In this document: piece by piece, positions 10,773 to 22,040 of the stretch
Layout: each line of letters begins with the position of its first letter
Position numbering within the stretch: position 1 is the first letter of the stretch
Assembly (NCBI GenBank): GCA_019614645.1
Contig: JABWDB010000002.1
Coordinates: 11,321,501-11,385,500, forward strand
Source of the DNA: Stratiolaelaps scimitus
Taxonomy: Eukaryota > Arthropoda > Arachnida > Mesostigmata > Laelapidae
Length of the DNA stretch: 64,000 nt
Direction of reading: 5' to 3'
Position numbers and translations under genes: made by a program
Notes under the pieces: generated by a model
The model's input: the letters and a program-made list of their open reading frames with translations, nothing else
Told to the model about the DNA's origin: nothing
The model's database searches: none

Positions 10773-13700
10773 GTACGGGCCAACGGAGCAATGTCTGGCA
10801 GGTTTGTTTTTTTCTGTTCGTGTTTGTATGTGCCTGGGTGTGTATGTTTGTCTCTTTGCGGAGTAAACCATTGCTTCATCATCCACCTGATTGCCCCATA
10901 ACTGTTCGCCCTGTCCCGTTTCGCCCGTTTCGCCGTCATCCGCATCTCCTATTACCGATGAAATTTACGCTCGGTTGCCCGTTGGCTAGATCAGCGACTT
11001 AGCGAATCGTACTATCAGTGTAGGAGAGAAAACGGAGAGGAGAATGGGGTTGGCCCGAGACGGGGATGTTGGGGGTTGAGCGAGCGACGAAGCTCGTACG
11101 ATACGAAATCGTCCACGCATCGTGAGAAGTCCTGCGCCTCATCAGCATCAGCGACGGCGCGACGTGAGGGGAGCCGAAATTGCCAATATGTTATGCGTCG
11201 TCATTAATCACTCACGCATCCCATCGTTTGAAGAGGCCGAACAGCCTGTCAGCGGGACATAGGACAGACGTGCGATAGCATTTTATTAATCTCGGTTTCA
11301 CCGCACTTTTCCAAGCAGGAGGCAGCAAGCAAACATTGACTAATGTGCGAGTGCAAAAAAAAAACGCACACGTCACGCATTGAAAGAAATAGCTCGTCGG
11401 GAGCAAAAACCAAACGCACACCGTCTCGTGTAGCCTTCTCGCAGAAGAGCCATCGTCCACATGGTTCGTTTCGCCCAGTGTCGCCGCAGAGCCCAACAGA
11501 TCGTCTGACAACGACGAGAGTTAGAGGCCTTTTTCAGGTCGAAAAACAGTTCCAGCAGTTTTCGACAGTTTCCGGATCCCTACCCCATCGGCTTAGATTA
11601 GATCAGACCGATCAGTGTGTTCATTGAAATCGTCACCATCATCATTCATATTAGGTACGTACATGATTCTAATAGACGTCCCGTCATCCGGACAGAAAGG
11701 GAAGTCCAATCGATATTGCCTTGGCGTACATAGCTAGCCGGTACGACAAGGCTGTCACATAGGAATGGGATTCGGTTTCGTAAGCGTTGCGACCTCTTGC
11801 ACTGACACGTGTCGCTCGATCGTGGCAATTGATGTGTGATATCCAATCAGCTCTCAATCAGTTCCTTCGATATGAAAAGCTATCGAGTGCTACTAATGAG
11901 CCAGGGATATTTGCTTTGTACACAAAATGCAACTGATACCAACATTCAAAACGTCGCGCTCTGCCAGGCATGACATCGACACATGTGTAGTTTTTATTCT
12001 CAACAAATAGAAGCACTCTTTAGAGATTCGATGCAGCGTTGAACTGGCGTGTAACTTTTGCAGTTTTTTATTTAGCCTTTAATTTGCGTGATGTGAGGGA
12101 AAATGTTTGAGGGTGCTCGAAAGCATTGCGTTCTGTTCAGAAGCACCTTCTCGTTAATCAAAAGAAAGAGGAAGTAAACTAAATCCGTGAAAGCTAACTA
12201 TATTCGAAAGCAAGGATGTCTTCGTAATAGGACAGTGTGAATATTTAAATAGCCAGCTATATGAGAATTACGCAAACCGCGATCAGCTGTATAACGGTAC
12301 GAATTACACAACGGCGGAATTCGTTAAACCCGAAACATTTCACAGAAGAACGATTCCACTACGGGTCTCGTGCGCAACAGGGGTTCAGGAACATCCGACT
12401 TGGTGTAGAAGCGTTACATCGCATATGAATAAGGCCACCGGTAGATTCAAACGGGGTCGCTCGTCTGCGGTCGGTAGCAGTATAGTTAATATCGAATGGG
12501 GAAAAACAACATCATTCTTGACAGCGGCACCAGCCAACAGCCCGCTACGCCTCGTCAGAGGTAGAGGACAAGAATTTTAATTAGCGAGATATATAAAGGA
12601 TCTACTTTTTACCTGCTAATGTTGAAGGTCAAATCTTTCACTAACCGGCGGTGCACTTAAAACTGTTATTGTATCTAGCCAGACACTGTGCTAAACAATT
12701 TTACCTTTACTATGTGAAATAATCCCCTAAGGCGATGCACCAACGTGACCCGTGCTGGGAGGCATTCACTTTATCTGCAACAAAAAATTACCTAGCTGGC
12801 CAGGGATTTACCGCAGCCGCTGCTGCTGCTACTATCAATCGACAGCTGTCGTTGAGGTCGATTAGATCCGGCAGGACTAATAAAAATCGGAAAGCTGCTA
12901 GAAATGCTTAGTTCGGCTACACGATACATTCACTTCGTCAACGTAAGCAGTTTTCATAGTAAGCTCGTTTACGTCGATTTGTAATTCGTGACCATTCGTT
13001 CGGTTCTTAATTTCCAACCTCTCTTGTCGAAGAGAGGCAATAAACGATATACGGTGAATTAAAGTAGATCAAGAGACCACATCTGCTGTTCCTATACTTT
13101 AATATATGATATGAAGCAAATTTTGGCGCCATGACTACATAAGTCCTGCCACCGTATTTCCATTATGTGTGATTGTAATGGTTTTCTATTTCGTGTGTGA
13201 CTCCGATCTTTCGAAGCACGTCCGGAACATGTACATATTGAGTATTTAATGATATTCATCATATTGTTATTCCAAACGATCTTTGGTACATGCAAGCGAA
13301 CAACGCGATGAGGGTCGAAGCTAGCGTGCTTTTGTTCCCAAATCACTAAAAGAACAGGGGACAGATTCTACATCGTTCTGTCAGTCGCGTTACCGTAAGA
13401 GTTCCTCTCTCTGCCTCCCAATGATCCACAAATTGAACGCCTTCCACCTTATAAAAGACTCGCACACTGAAACCGTAAGGCCGAGACCCATCCAACACTC
13501 GTCTGTTCGGTGAATGTCCTCTCCTCAGCGCATCCCCTTCCTTGCCCGATCGGCGCGCCACTTAGTAAGTCTTCATCCAAATCTAAACCGAGAGTCCCAC
13601 CTAAGTAGTGGCCCAAGAGTGGCCCTCGTATCTGAAAGTGTCTTGAAAAACTGAGTGCAGTCAGTCTAATTGCCGCCTAACGATGATGATGTCTTCGGCG

Positions 13701-16700
13701 GACAGCCAGTACCGGGTCGCCTTCATCCGCAACCCCTGCGAAACGGGCTAACATAGGTCCCACTACTTCAGTGGCCACTTGTGTGATTATCAGTCCCTCA
13801 GAATTCGTGTCACCAACCGGCGTTTGCTCGCACTGCTTGATCTCTTAGCATAATCCGAAAACCGCTGATACAGAGACCTGCAAGATGGAGACGTCCTGCA
13901 TCCTTGTTTACACAATCTTCGACAATTGACACCGGGTATCTTATATCGACAGACGCAGCTCGCTAGTGAATACGCACGCATGGAGGTTGTCACGCGTAAA
14001 TATTTCCCTCGACCAAAATGCTAATGTGTTGTATAAGGGTCTCGCACTGTGGATGGTTGCTTTCAATTGAGGTCAGACCCGGCGTCACACAGAGCTCCCT
14101 CCAATAGGCGAATGCGCCTTCTGAGCAGTTTTAGCGTCGCCTCGCTCCGGGCCGACTAGAAGTCATTATCGCACTCTTGCGCCGTCTGCTCGACCAACGG
14201 CCAGTAGTCGAGTAGATTAGTGGAGGGAACGCACTGAGAACTGGGCGACGCAGTGCCCATCTAAGCATCAGCGTCGTACTGGCGGCGGTCAGAGGCGGCG
14301 CGTAGTAGCTGTCACCCACTTTGCGTCGATAGAGAATAACCTTGATCCCTTCAGCGGGTTCCAGAGACCCATCACTTGGACTCGAAGCCGTCCCATGACT
14401 TCGCCAATGCAAAGCGACGACGGCCAGAACAGCCGAACGACGACGACGAGGCGAAGGACGAGCCACCCGGGGGGTTAGGTGTCCTAACTTAATTAGAGCG
14501 GAGACTACTCTTGTTGTTAACTCGATTGTTGTCGAATGCTTACTGCTAGAGTACTTCACGGAGCGTCGTTGCATTCTCCATCGTCCATTAGTGCGTGTGG
14601 TCGCAGCGTAAATTCGAGACGCGCCCCCCGTACGCCAGGCTGCCCTGTTCGAGAATTACAGATCCTCTTGAAGACGCCCTTTGTGTAACTTTGATCGACC
14701 AGGATAGCGACATATATATATATATATATATTTAGTTAAAAGAGAAGTTGTTTTCGCCGTCCAGGTATTCATATACCATCATGTAAAATAGAGTAGAAAG
14801 CAATTGAATAACAAACTTGGTCGAACTCCACCCCTGATCGTGGGCAACCTACGATACCATTGGTAACGAATAGATTACACTTATGGATGTGAGTACAGGT
14901 TGTTTTGTGTTGGCCGAGAGACTGATCACTAGTACATCTAGATCACGGCTGGTCCTTGCATTCATCCATGATGGTTTCATTTGGGAAATTAAGTATATAC
15001 GAGACTATTAATTAACCGTTTAGATCAATGGTGCCATAGATCTAACAGGATTCGTATGAACTGGGTGAACTTCTTTTCGCCTAACTGTTGCTTAGCCCCA
15101 CCGAACTGTTAATTTGTCGTGTATCTTTTATCATGTGCACCCGCACTACAAAGTCGGCTTTATCCATTTTCTAAACAATCCGATCATTTGCAGAGAGGAT
15201 CTGATGCAAATACGATAACGCCTATTGGTCATAGGTAGCTTGTATTAATGTCTCCCTGTGTTCAATGGAAAGGCCATTCCTCGTAGTCGTACCTCCAAGG
15301 CAGCAATGCCATTTCAAATGTCCCAGTGTCTATAAAATCAAGAATATATGATCACACAATATCGATAGGGCCATTAGTATACATTCATGTCCATACTCCA
15401 TCTATAATCCACTCTTTTACAATCGAACCTGAACGAGGACGTTGCCAAGCTCGACGGAGCAGAAAGAAAGGTTGGGAGAGAGAAGAGCTTGGGACAGTTA
15501 GCGAAGAACTGCTCACTTCGGCGGGGCATTGTCGTCGCTTTTGTTCCCTTCGTGATAACTGAACAGAACGGAACCCCTTGACGTCACCACTGCCGCGGCC
15601 TGAAATACACTGTCGTAACTGTTGTGCGCTTCTGAGTGCGTCCTCTTCGCGCGGTCGTCCGGGCGTCAACTCCAGTTCGAGTATCGTGCAAGGGAGCTAC
15701 TAGCAGTCCGCGGCGCGTGACCTGGCGGCCTTGCTGGACGAACTCACCCGCTGACACTTTGCTGACGTCCTCCCAGAAGGGCCACCGGTCAGCAGTTTCT
15801 TCGTGCGGTCTTCGCCCGCATCCACGCGCACACACACACACGACATCATTCCGTCGTCAGGTGTAAGTGAGAGCGATTCGCAGTCCTACGAGTGGGGGAC
15901 ACCTCTTTCCTTCTCACTGGCCATCCAGTTGTGACGAGAGCGATGTCCTGCGCCCACGCTTCCATTAACGACCAACACCCAACGGATGGGGCCTGGCCGA
16001 GCAACGCGGTTGGTCGCAAGTTGGTCAAAGTCCCTTGGGGAGGCTCTTTGAAAAATGTCTTCCGACTTTGCTTCATCAAGGTCCGTCGGAGAGGCTGCTC
16101 TCTGTCCCGTTCGTGCGGCGGTAATCATCGCAGCTCACTTATACGGGATAGTCGGAGACACACAAATCGTCCCTTGAACGTTGAAATTATTTCCTCACTC
16201 TGTCTTCATTTAATTCGAGCAATCTCATCAAACGCATGTACCGAATGATATACACGGCGGGCGTACCCACAGCGCAGGTAGAGAGAAAGCAATTTTTGAT
16301 GATTCGTCTTACTATTATTATTATACAATTCAATAATGAACTGAAAGGTTGTCGAACGTTCGAGATTAATCAAATTCGTCAAGCGACTACCTCCGTACAG
16401 GTTCACGAGTGACGAATTCGTTTGTAGCCGTACGCATACAAATCCCATACGACATTATGTTGTACCTATCGTTTAAAACTACCGACAGCAAGTCATCTGC
16501 CCATGTTGCTCCAAACGATCTACCAAGAAAGAAGTCAATCTCTCCGACCCACGTCGGAATCGCAGACACACGCGCGCCCCTAAAAACTTATAAATCTCTC
16601 TCTCTCCCTTCCTCCTTGCGCGTGCAATTCTTGCAATTGGTCACGCACCCCGCCGTAATCAAACAATAAACATGCATATACATTCATGTTGCGATTGTTG

Positions 16701-17852
16701 CTCGGTTTGGCATGTCTTTATTAGCCGACGTTCGCGCTCATTAAGTCGGGCGAAATAGACGACAGGTTTAATATAATAGCTCAAAACCGATGGTTCCCTG
16801 GGTCACCCCTATCCACACCTAGTATCCCTTCAGTGCCGTCTTTCAAGTCAGCCACTTGAATTGTTGCCTCTCCTGTTAATGACTGACTACGTGTCTCCTT
16901 TGACCATTTCTTTGACCGTTACCCATCCCATGTGCAACAGCGGCGGCCATGCACTGGGATACAGCAGATCTTGAGCAGACGGCAGACAGGTGTAACGCAC
17001 GCCCATCCGGTGCTATCGCATTGCTGTGGCTGTCTCCCTGACACGTGACGGCTCGGGGGGACGGTGGTATAATTCTCGGCTGGTGTTGCCGTAGGCATTG
17101 AACAGCTTCGACGGCAAAAAATATCGAGAGGGAAGGACTAAACTTCGGTAGCAACAGCGTGTCGCCTGTCACCTTCAGAACTTACTCCGGACTGAGTTGT
17201 AGTCGAGAGTTACTTTTGTCGAAGCGAATGAACGGATGGACGAACGAAGTCGAGCAGAACTCCTGGTAGGCGCGCACCAGCAAGCCTGCCAAGCAAATTG
17301 CTGCAAATTTCTGCTTGGCAACGAAGGAGGTCGTCCCAGGGTAAATGGCCCTATTGTGAGAGTGACGTGTGTGTGTGTGTGTGTGTATGTGAGAAAAACA
17401 GAGAGAGAGAGAAATGTTGGCCGACCTATAGAACTCTCACGGATCCCCAGGGTATGGGCAGATTGAATTTTTAGAAATATTCTCTACTGTACGTGTCATC
17501 AATACGCCGCAATATGAATGGGTGCCGCGGTTTACTTATAGGCGACAGATGCTGCGACTACGCAGTAGAGATGTCTGGCAGAGGTGGAATGTAAGGTGGG
17601 GATATTGGGAGAACATTTTCAAATCCATTCAACGAACGAGCTGCTAATACTCGTCGATGGATACGGCAACGCGACACTACGTTAGACTAGCTACTGTCAG
17701 CAGTGGAAGCAGGTATTATATTTATAGATCGTCTGCTTCTATTGCACATCAACTTCAAGGGGAGCAAGATGAAAGCTATAGGCTGACATAGAAGCAACTG
17801 CAACAGTTCAACAACAACAAAGCCACGACCAAGGTGACACGACCCCCAAGGA
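10240..17852. other. No supported gene
   Basis: I see no exon with convincing protein similarity. The stretch holds TA tracts at 10737-10769 and 14711-14731, a CA run just before 15842, GC-rich low-complexity blocks (about 14130-14640 and 15430-16130) and a GT microsatellite at 17367-17386. A 147-codon minus-strand frame at 14131-14574 is Arg/Ser-rich and lacks any domain. The first few hundred bases may be decayed viral flank, since they continue upstream of the minus-strand rep copy. Confidence 0.45.
17367..17386. repeat. GT microsatellite
   Basis: A pure GT run, followed downstream by a GA run at about 17400-17412. Confidence 0.9.
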
Positions 17853-17859
17853 TATATAA
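17853..17859 (+). promoter_or_regulatory. TATA box of the small heat-shock protein gene
   Basis: TATATAA in the context GGATATATAAGGGCC, about 155 bases before the start codon. An initiator-like TACAGTC follows about 30 bases downstream near 17884. I found no array of perfect nGAAnnTTCn heat-shock elements just upstream, so heat control is not shown by the sequence. Confidence 0.55.
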
Positions 17860-18012
17860 GGGCCGTGCAGCTAACAGCTGCTGTACAGTCTCGCTCAAAC
17901 GCATCCCGAATCACTATCGAGCGCAGTATCGTGCTGTGGCAATCATACGCAAACGGTACGAACGTGGGCATAGCTCGACTGCACAGGTCATTCGGTATCC
18001 TTGTTAGGCAGC

Positions 18013-18723
18013 ATGGCTAACGGAGGCGCTTGTTCAAGTGGTGGCAGTCGACGTCTGGCCGCTATTCTGCCCGGCCTGGAAGAGTGGGTGCGCCATCAAA
18101 TGCTTACCGATCTCGACGAGTTTTTCGACAGTTTCAATCCAGCGCAATGTAGCAACCTTGTGGAAATGCTAGCCGATTCAAAGAGTAAGAAGAAGGCTGC
18201 GTGCCCAGTGATGACTGCTAGGTCGAGGGGTGTCGTGTGCCCTCTGAAGCAATTAGCTGGTCCTGAACGCTGTTCCGCTGTGCCAGCAAAGAAATCCACC
18301 GGCAAGGCGGGAGCCGGCCCGTGGAACGCGAAACAAGTGAACAAAGACGACGGCACTCTCGAGTGGACACTACAAAGTGCAAACGACTGGCTGGTTTGTC
18401 CAGAAGATATCAAAATGAGCCTTGATACGGAGAGCCGCAGCTTGGAGTTGACGGCCCATCACGACAGCTCGGGCCCGGTACACGTGGTTCGTGACAATGA
18501 TGCGCACGATGAAGGTTCGCTTGCTTCGGGAACATTCTCCATTACCGGGACTGTGTCCACGTGGTTCACGCTACCGAAACGTGCTGATCTCAACCAACTT
18601 GTGGCCAACATCTCCGCAGATCGTTCAACAATTACCATAAGCGTACCGCGTCGACGTGAAGAGACGCCGAGAGATGATGCCAACGATCCTGCTCCTATAC
18701 CGATGCAAGTTCGGCGTAAATAG
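18013..18723 (+). CDS. Small heat-shock protein (alpha-crystallin/HSP20 family)
   Basis: An intronless frame of 236 codons, starting at ATG 18013 (GCAGCATGG context); the frame is open 12 bases further upstream but without an ATG. Small heat-shock proteins are ATP-independent chaperones that hold unfolding proteins, usually as cytosolic oligomers. The alpha-crystallin domain spans about residues 118-213. It includes CPEDIKMSLD at 129-138 (matches the family's F-x-P-E-D/E-[IL]-x-V strand), WFTLPKRADL at 184-193 (the conserved (Y/F)-x-LP-x-x-x-D turn) and ISADRSTITISVP at 200-212 (the A-x-x-x-G-x-L signature in degenerate form, with the Gly and Leu replaced). The amino terminus has a hydrophobic/acidic helix (WVRHQMLTDLDEFFD, 25-39). 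The carboxy tail has PIPM at 228-231, resembling the I-x-I/V oligomer motif. Residues 52-112 form an unusual Lys/Ala/Gly/Cys-rich linker. Length is in the usual 150-250 range. The family is fairly sure; the subtype is unknown. Confidence 0.8.
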   Translation: MANGGACSSGGSRRLAAILPGLEEWVRHQMLTDLDEFFDSFNPAQCSNLVEMLADSKSKKKAACPVMTARSRGVVCPLKQLAGPERCSAVPAKKSTGKAGAGPWNAKQVNKDDGTLEWTLQSANDWLVCPEDIKMSLDTESRSLELTAHHDSSGPVHVVRDNDAHDEGSLASGTFSITGTVSTWFTLPKRADLNQLVANISADRSTITISVPRRREETPRDDANDPAPIPMQVRRK

Positions 18724-20686
18724 GCTAATGTCTGGGTTACCGTGCGATTAATCCAAGACACGTCCTTCGCGTCCTCTTATACAACCCGTAGGCCTAACCC
18801 ATGAACTACTTTAAGACAATTTTGCTGATCAGTTGGCCGGGCGTATGTTCTGACTGTGCCTAAGGAGGAATGACCGATTCGTTCCAAACTTTGGTTTCAA
18901 CACCCTCGTTTATAACCTCGAGAAGCTTTTTGCATATATATATATAATGGCCATTTCCACAACCCGATTCAGTGACAGCAGTCTTCCCCTCAAAATTCGT
19001 ACTAAAGGACACACTGAACTTGTCTCCAAAGCTCATGTGACTACAATCACTCATTGACGCGCGATTCATTACGAACTGAAACATTCTCCACAGTTCATCC
19101 AAAGCGTCAACGAATATGCTGAAACATTGAAAACTTAAATAAAATATCACCACAAATCAGTCGTAAACCAGTCGACCCACACAAACGAGTTTTCATTCGC
19201 AGGCACGTGCCCATCCAACGTTTAGGTACTGCACATAGATGGATGGCTGTGTTTCACCATAGCGCCGGCTTGCACCACCTGCCGCTATTTGTGTGGAGTA
19301 TTAGCACGTGTTCTAGTAAAGTTGAACTTGTTACGCAGTCTACTCGTGTACGCAGGAACAGAAAAACCTGGGCAAGATGCAAAGTAGTCGAGCGGCAATC
19401 GCGAAGAATCACGGGTACACGAACCGTACGTTCCAAATGACCGCAGGCGCGAGTGTGTAAAACCGTGACGTCTGTCCTGCAATCCCGTTGGCCACACTCT
19501 GCTGGCACTAGGATAGGTAGCACCCTTGAGGACGACAAAGCGACGAGATTCCTGTTTGATATATTTAGGTCAAGACATCTGCTACCTTGGAGACAAAATC
19601 ATGCTGGGGCTCGCAGGAGCGTCGAAGGTTTCGCTTCGTTCAAAAAGTGTCGTCAGGTAATAGTGAGGATTGGGATACGTTTGAGAACGATCCAGGAAAT
19701 ATATTACAAACAAAAATCCTAAAGCTACTCTTACTCTTATAAATTCCATGAAAATTAGCTTCAATTTAGTTGGAAATTACGCAGTAGGCTGGTTCCATGC
19801 TATCTAAAAACAGATTGCACCCTTGCTAATAAGTTCACGCAAAGTTGTTGTGCCTCAAATGCAGAAATCATGTACAATCCTCTATTATATCCCATTCATC
19901 TAACAAGGGCATTTCTCTACCTACAATGATCCATTCTCCATATATATGGAGCACCAGCTGGTGGCTATGCACTATTTCGTAGTTTTGCTTCGGTGAAATC
20001 ATCCGAAACAGATGAAAATTATTCCGTCAGCTGTCTCTTGTCAAACCATTTAGCCATTACAAACTTTGGTCACAGTGCTGTTTTTTAAGCATTTCTTAGA
20101 TTAGTATATTAATAACAATATATTACTTTACCATATGAAACAGTTTGAGAATTCGATAGGGACATATCTGCATTGCTGTTAACTTGTGCATTTTCTGCGA
20201 ATGAAAGCTTGTGGATTATGTTAAACTTCTAAATGAGGTACAGTGAATCGATCGTTCGTCAGTCAGAAAGTTAAATGCGCCATTCTCCATTGACTGTGCC
20301 TTGCCTACAACTCCCAACAGAATTTGTGATCTGCCATTCTGAAGTTTAGCGACACTTATCCAACTTCCCGGAACTAGTGAGGGAACCTCAACGGAAATCT
20401 CTGAGTATAAGGATAATTAGAGGGCATGCTTAACAATGTAGAGTATTATACTATTACCCAGCGGCAAGTGAGATCTTACTGGATTTCCGTAGTGAACACT
20501 CGATTAGCTCGGTGTGGAAGAGACTGTCCGTTTATTGACATTTCTTTTTATACCTATAGATTGCAGTGCCATTCTCAGTCGACAGCGCCATCTTAATCGA
20601 CTGCGCCACGCTGTGGCATCCTCATTATTCGGCCGATCGCAGCGACCTCAACGTTCTACTCGTCCGGTATCCTATCTGGTATCCTC
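18724..20686. other. No gene recognised
   Basis: AT-rich DNA between the heat-shock gene and a SINE-like repeat. Apart from the likely 3' untranslated part of the heat-shock gene, no domain, repeat or RNA gene was recognised. Confidence 0.45.
19138..19143 (+). promoter_or_regulatory. Possible polyadenylation signal
   Basis: AATAAA about 415 bases after the small heat-shock protein stop, on the same strand. Position is the only support. Confidence 0.3.
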
Positions 20687-20840
20687 AGCCTTAAACATTT
20701 AACGTCCACGAAATTGCTTTTTGAATTGCTTCGTAGAATGGATCGTAAATGCAAATGTGCAACGGTGGGGATCAACACCTTGTGCCTGCATGTCTCCTCC
20801 GATTGCAAGCCGCACACGAATGCACCACGCCACCGGGCTT
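20687..20840 (-). mobile_element. tRNA-derived SINE-like element
   Basis: Read on the minus strand, this has an A-box-like TGGCGTGGTGC (20832-20822), then about 45 bases later a B-box-like GGTGTTGATCCCCACC (20779-20764). A unique body follows, ending in CGTGGACGTTAAATGTTTAAGGCTG (20711-20687). That tail is repeated without mismatch at 49840-49864 and, degenerate, at about 63221-63251. Two internal RNA polymerase III promoter boxes, a shared tail and dispersed copies are the signature of a tRNA-derived SINE. The cloverleaf itself is not well preserved, so this is not a tRNA gene. Exact ends and target-site duplications could not be set. Confidence 0.5.
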
Positions 20841-22040
20841 GGCTCGAAACCACATTCAAGTTGCTGAGTCCATCGATTTCTGATTTATAAAAATGGCATA
20901 TCCCTTTGCTTATCTAATCGCCCCCGAAAAACAAAATCATTACCTCATGTCGCGTTCCTTTTCGCTTGTGACTGCTACAGCATGTAGTTAAACTCGACGT
21001 ACGAGCCAGAGTCCTGGAGTTAGGCCATTTTACAGAGAAAGCATATTTTTCGAAATATCGCAAAATGTGAAATTATAAAAAAAACTAGTTTGCCGCTATG
21101 TTGTAATGTATATATATATATATATATATATATACGTACAGTATTACATTGCTAAAAACACATTAAACAAAGTTATATCACGCTATATAAACGAGCATAG
21201 AGACGATAACGTCTTCTTAGACTTTTGCTTTTTACAAACTTTCACTGCTTTTATTATCAACTCAATTTGATGCCCCCATGTTCGTTTCCTATCTTTTTGG
21301 CCCCACGATTTAACCTCTGTGAAGCCTAGCGTTTTTCTTAGGTGGCAGATTCCCCGTGACCCCATCGGCCTCTGCTCTGAACCCTTATATAGGTATAGCT
21401 ACGAGGACATGTCGGGGTCACCTTTGCTTTATTTTCAACTTATGCTATTCTTTTGCGTTCTTTCCTTTTCAATGGGACCGATTAGTTACGCTTCTGATAA
21501 TGTTTCGCGCGCTGAACGATACAGGGGCACAATTTCGAAATGATACTCGACGGCGGCGGCTCCTTTCCGATCTGGTGCCGCGTCCGCATTCATTGTAAAC
21601 AAACAGGATAGAACAGTTGTGAGGTAGTCGTGCGCCTGTTGTCGCCGCCTAATAATGAAAAAAATGCAAAAATCAAGCAAGTCCATCGTGAGTTAATGGT
21701 CCTAGAATGATCTGTTGTGCTCATTGCCTAGCTATATCGGACGTATCCTGCTTGTATAACAAAGAAACCTTGTGTTTGGAATTTAGTACAACTGTTCATG
21801 CGGTGGCGATATCGAACGCCCAGTGTACCTCTGTGTGCTTCGACCAAGCTTAGTGAATTCGCTAGCATCACTCGAGTAGGATGCATTTACCCAATTATAT
21901 CATATTTATATAGCCAAGTCCATTCCGAACATTAAATGTACACTTCAGCGCCAACGTTGCTGACCCAACCGTGATAATCGGGCTCCTGTTACGGGCTCTA
22001 TCGATCGCAGTGCAACCTGCTGCCCTCCTGTGCCGGTACG
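20841..22040. other. No gene recognised; probable upstream region of INTS2
   Basis: AT-rich DNA with a TA tract at 21109-21134. The last few hundred bases become GC-richer and presumably include the INTS2 promoter and 5' untranslated region, but no TATA box or clear initiator could be fixed. Confidence 0.4.

Noticed and set aside
14131..14574. 147-codon minus-strand frame
   Set aside because: Arg/Ser low-complexity composition, no domain, in GC-rich sequence.
21139..21147. CAGTATTAC, matching the CRESS-virus origin nonanucleotide
   Set aside because: It is not in a hairpin loop, is 11 kb from the viral remnant, and is expected by chance in AT-rich DNA.
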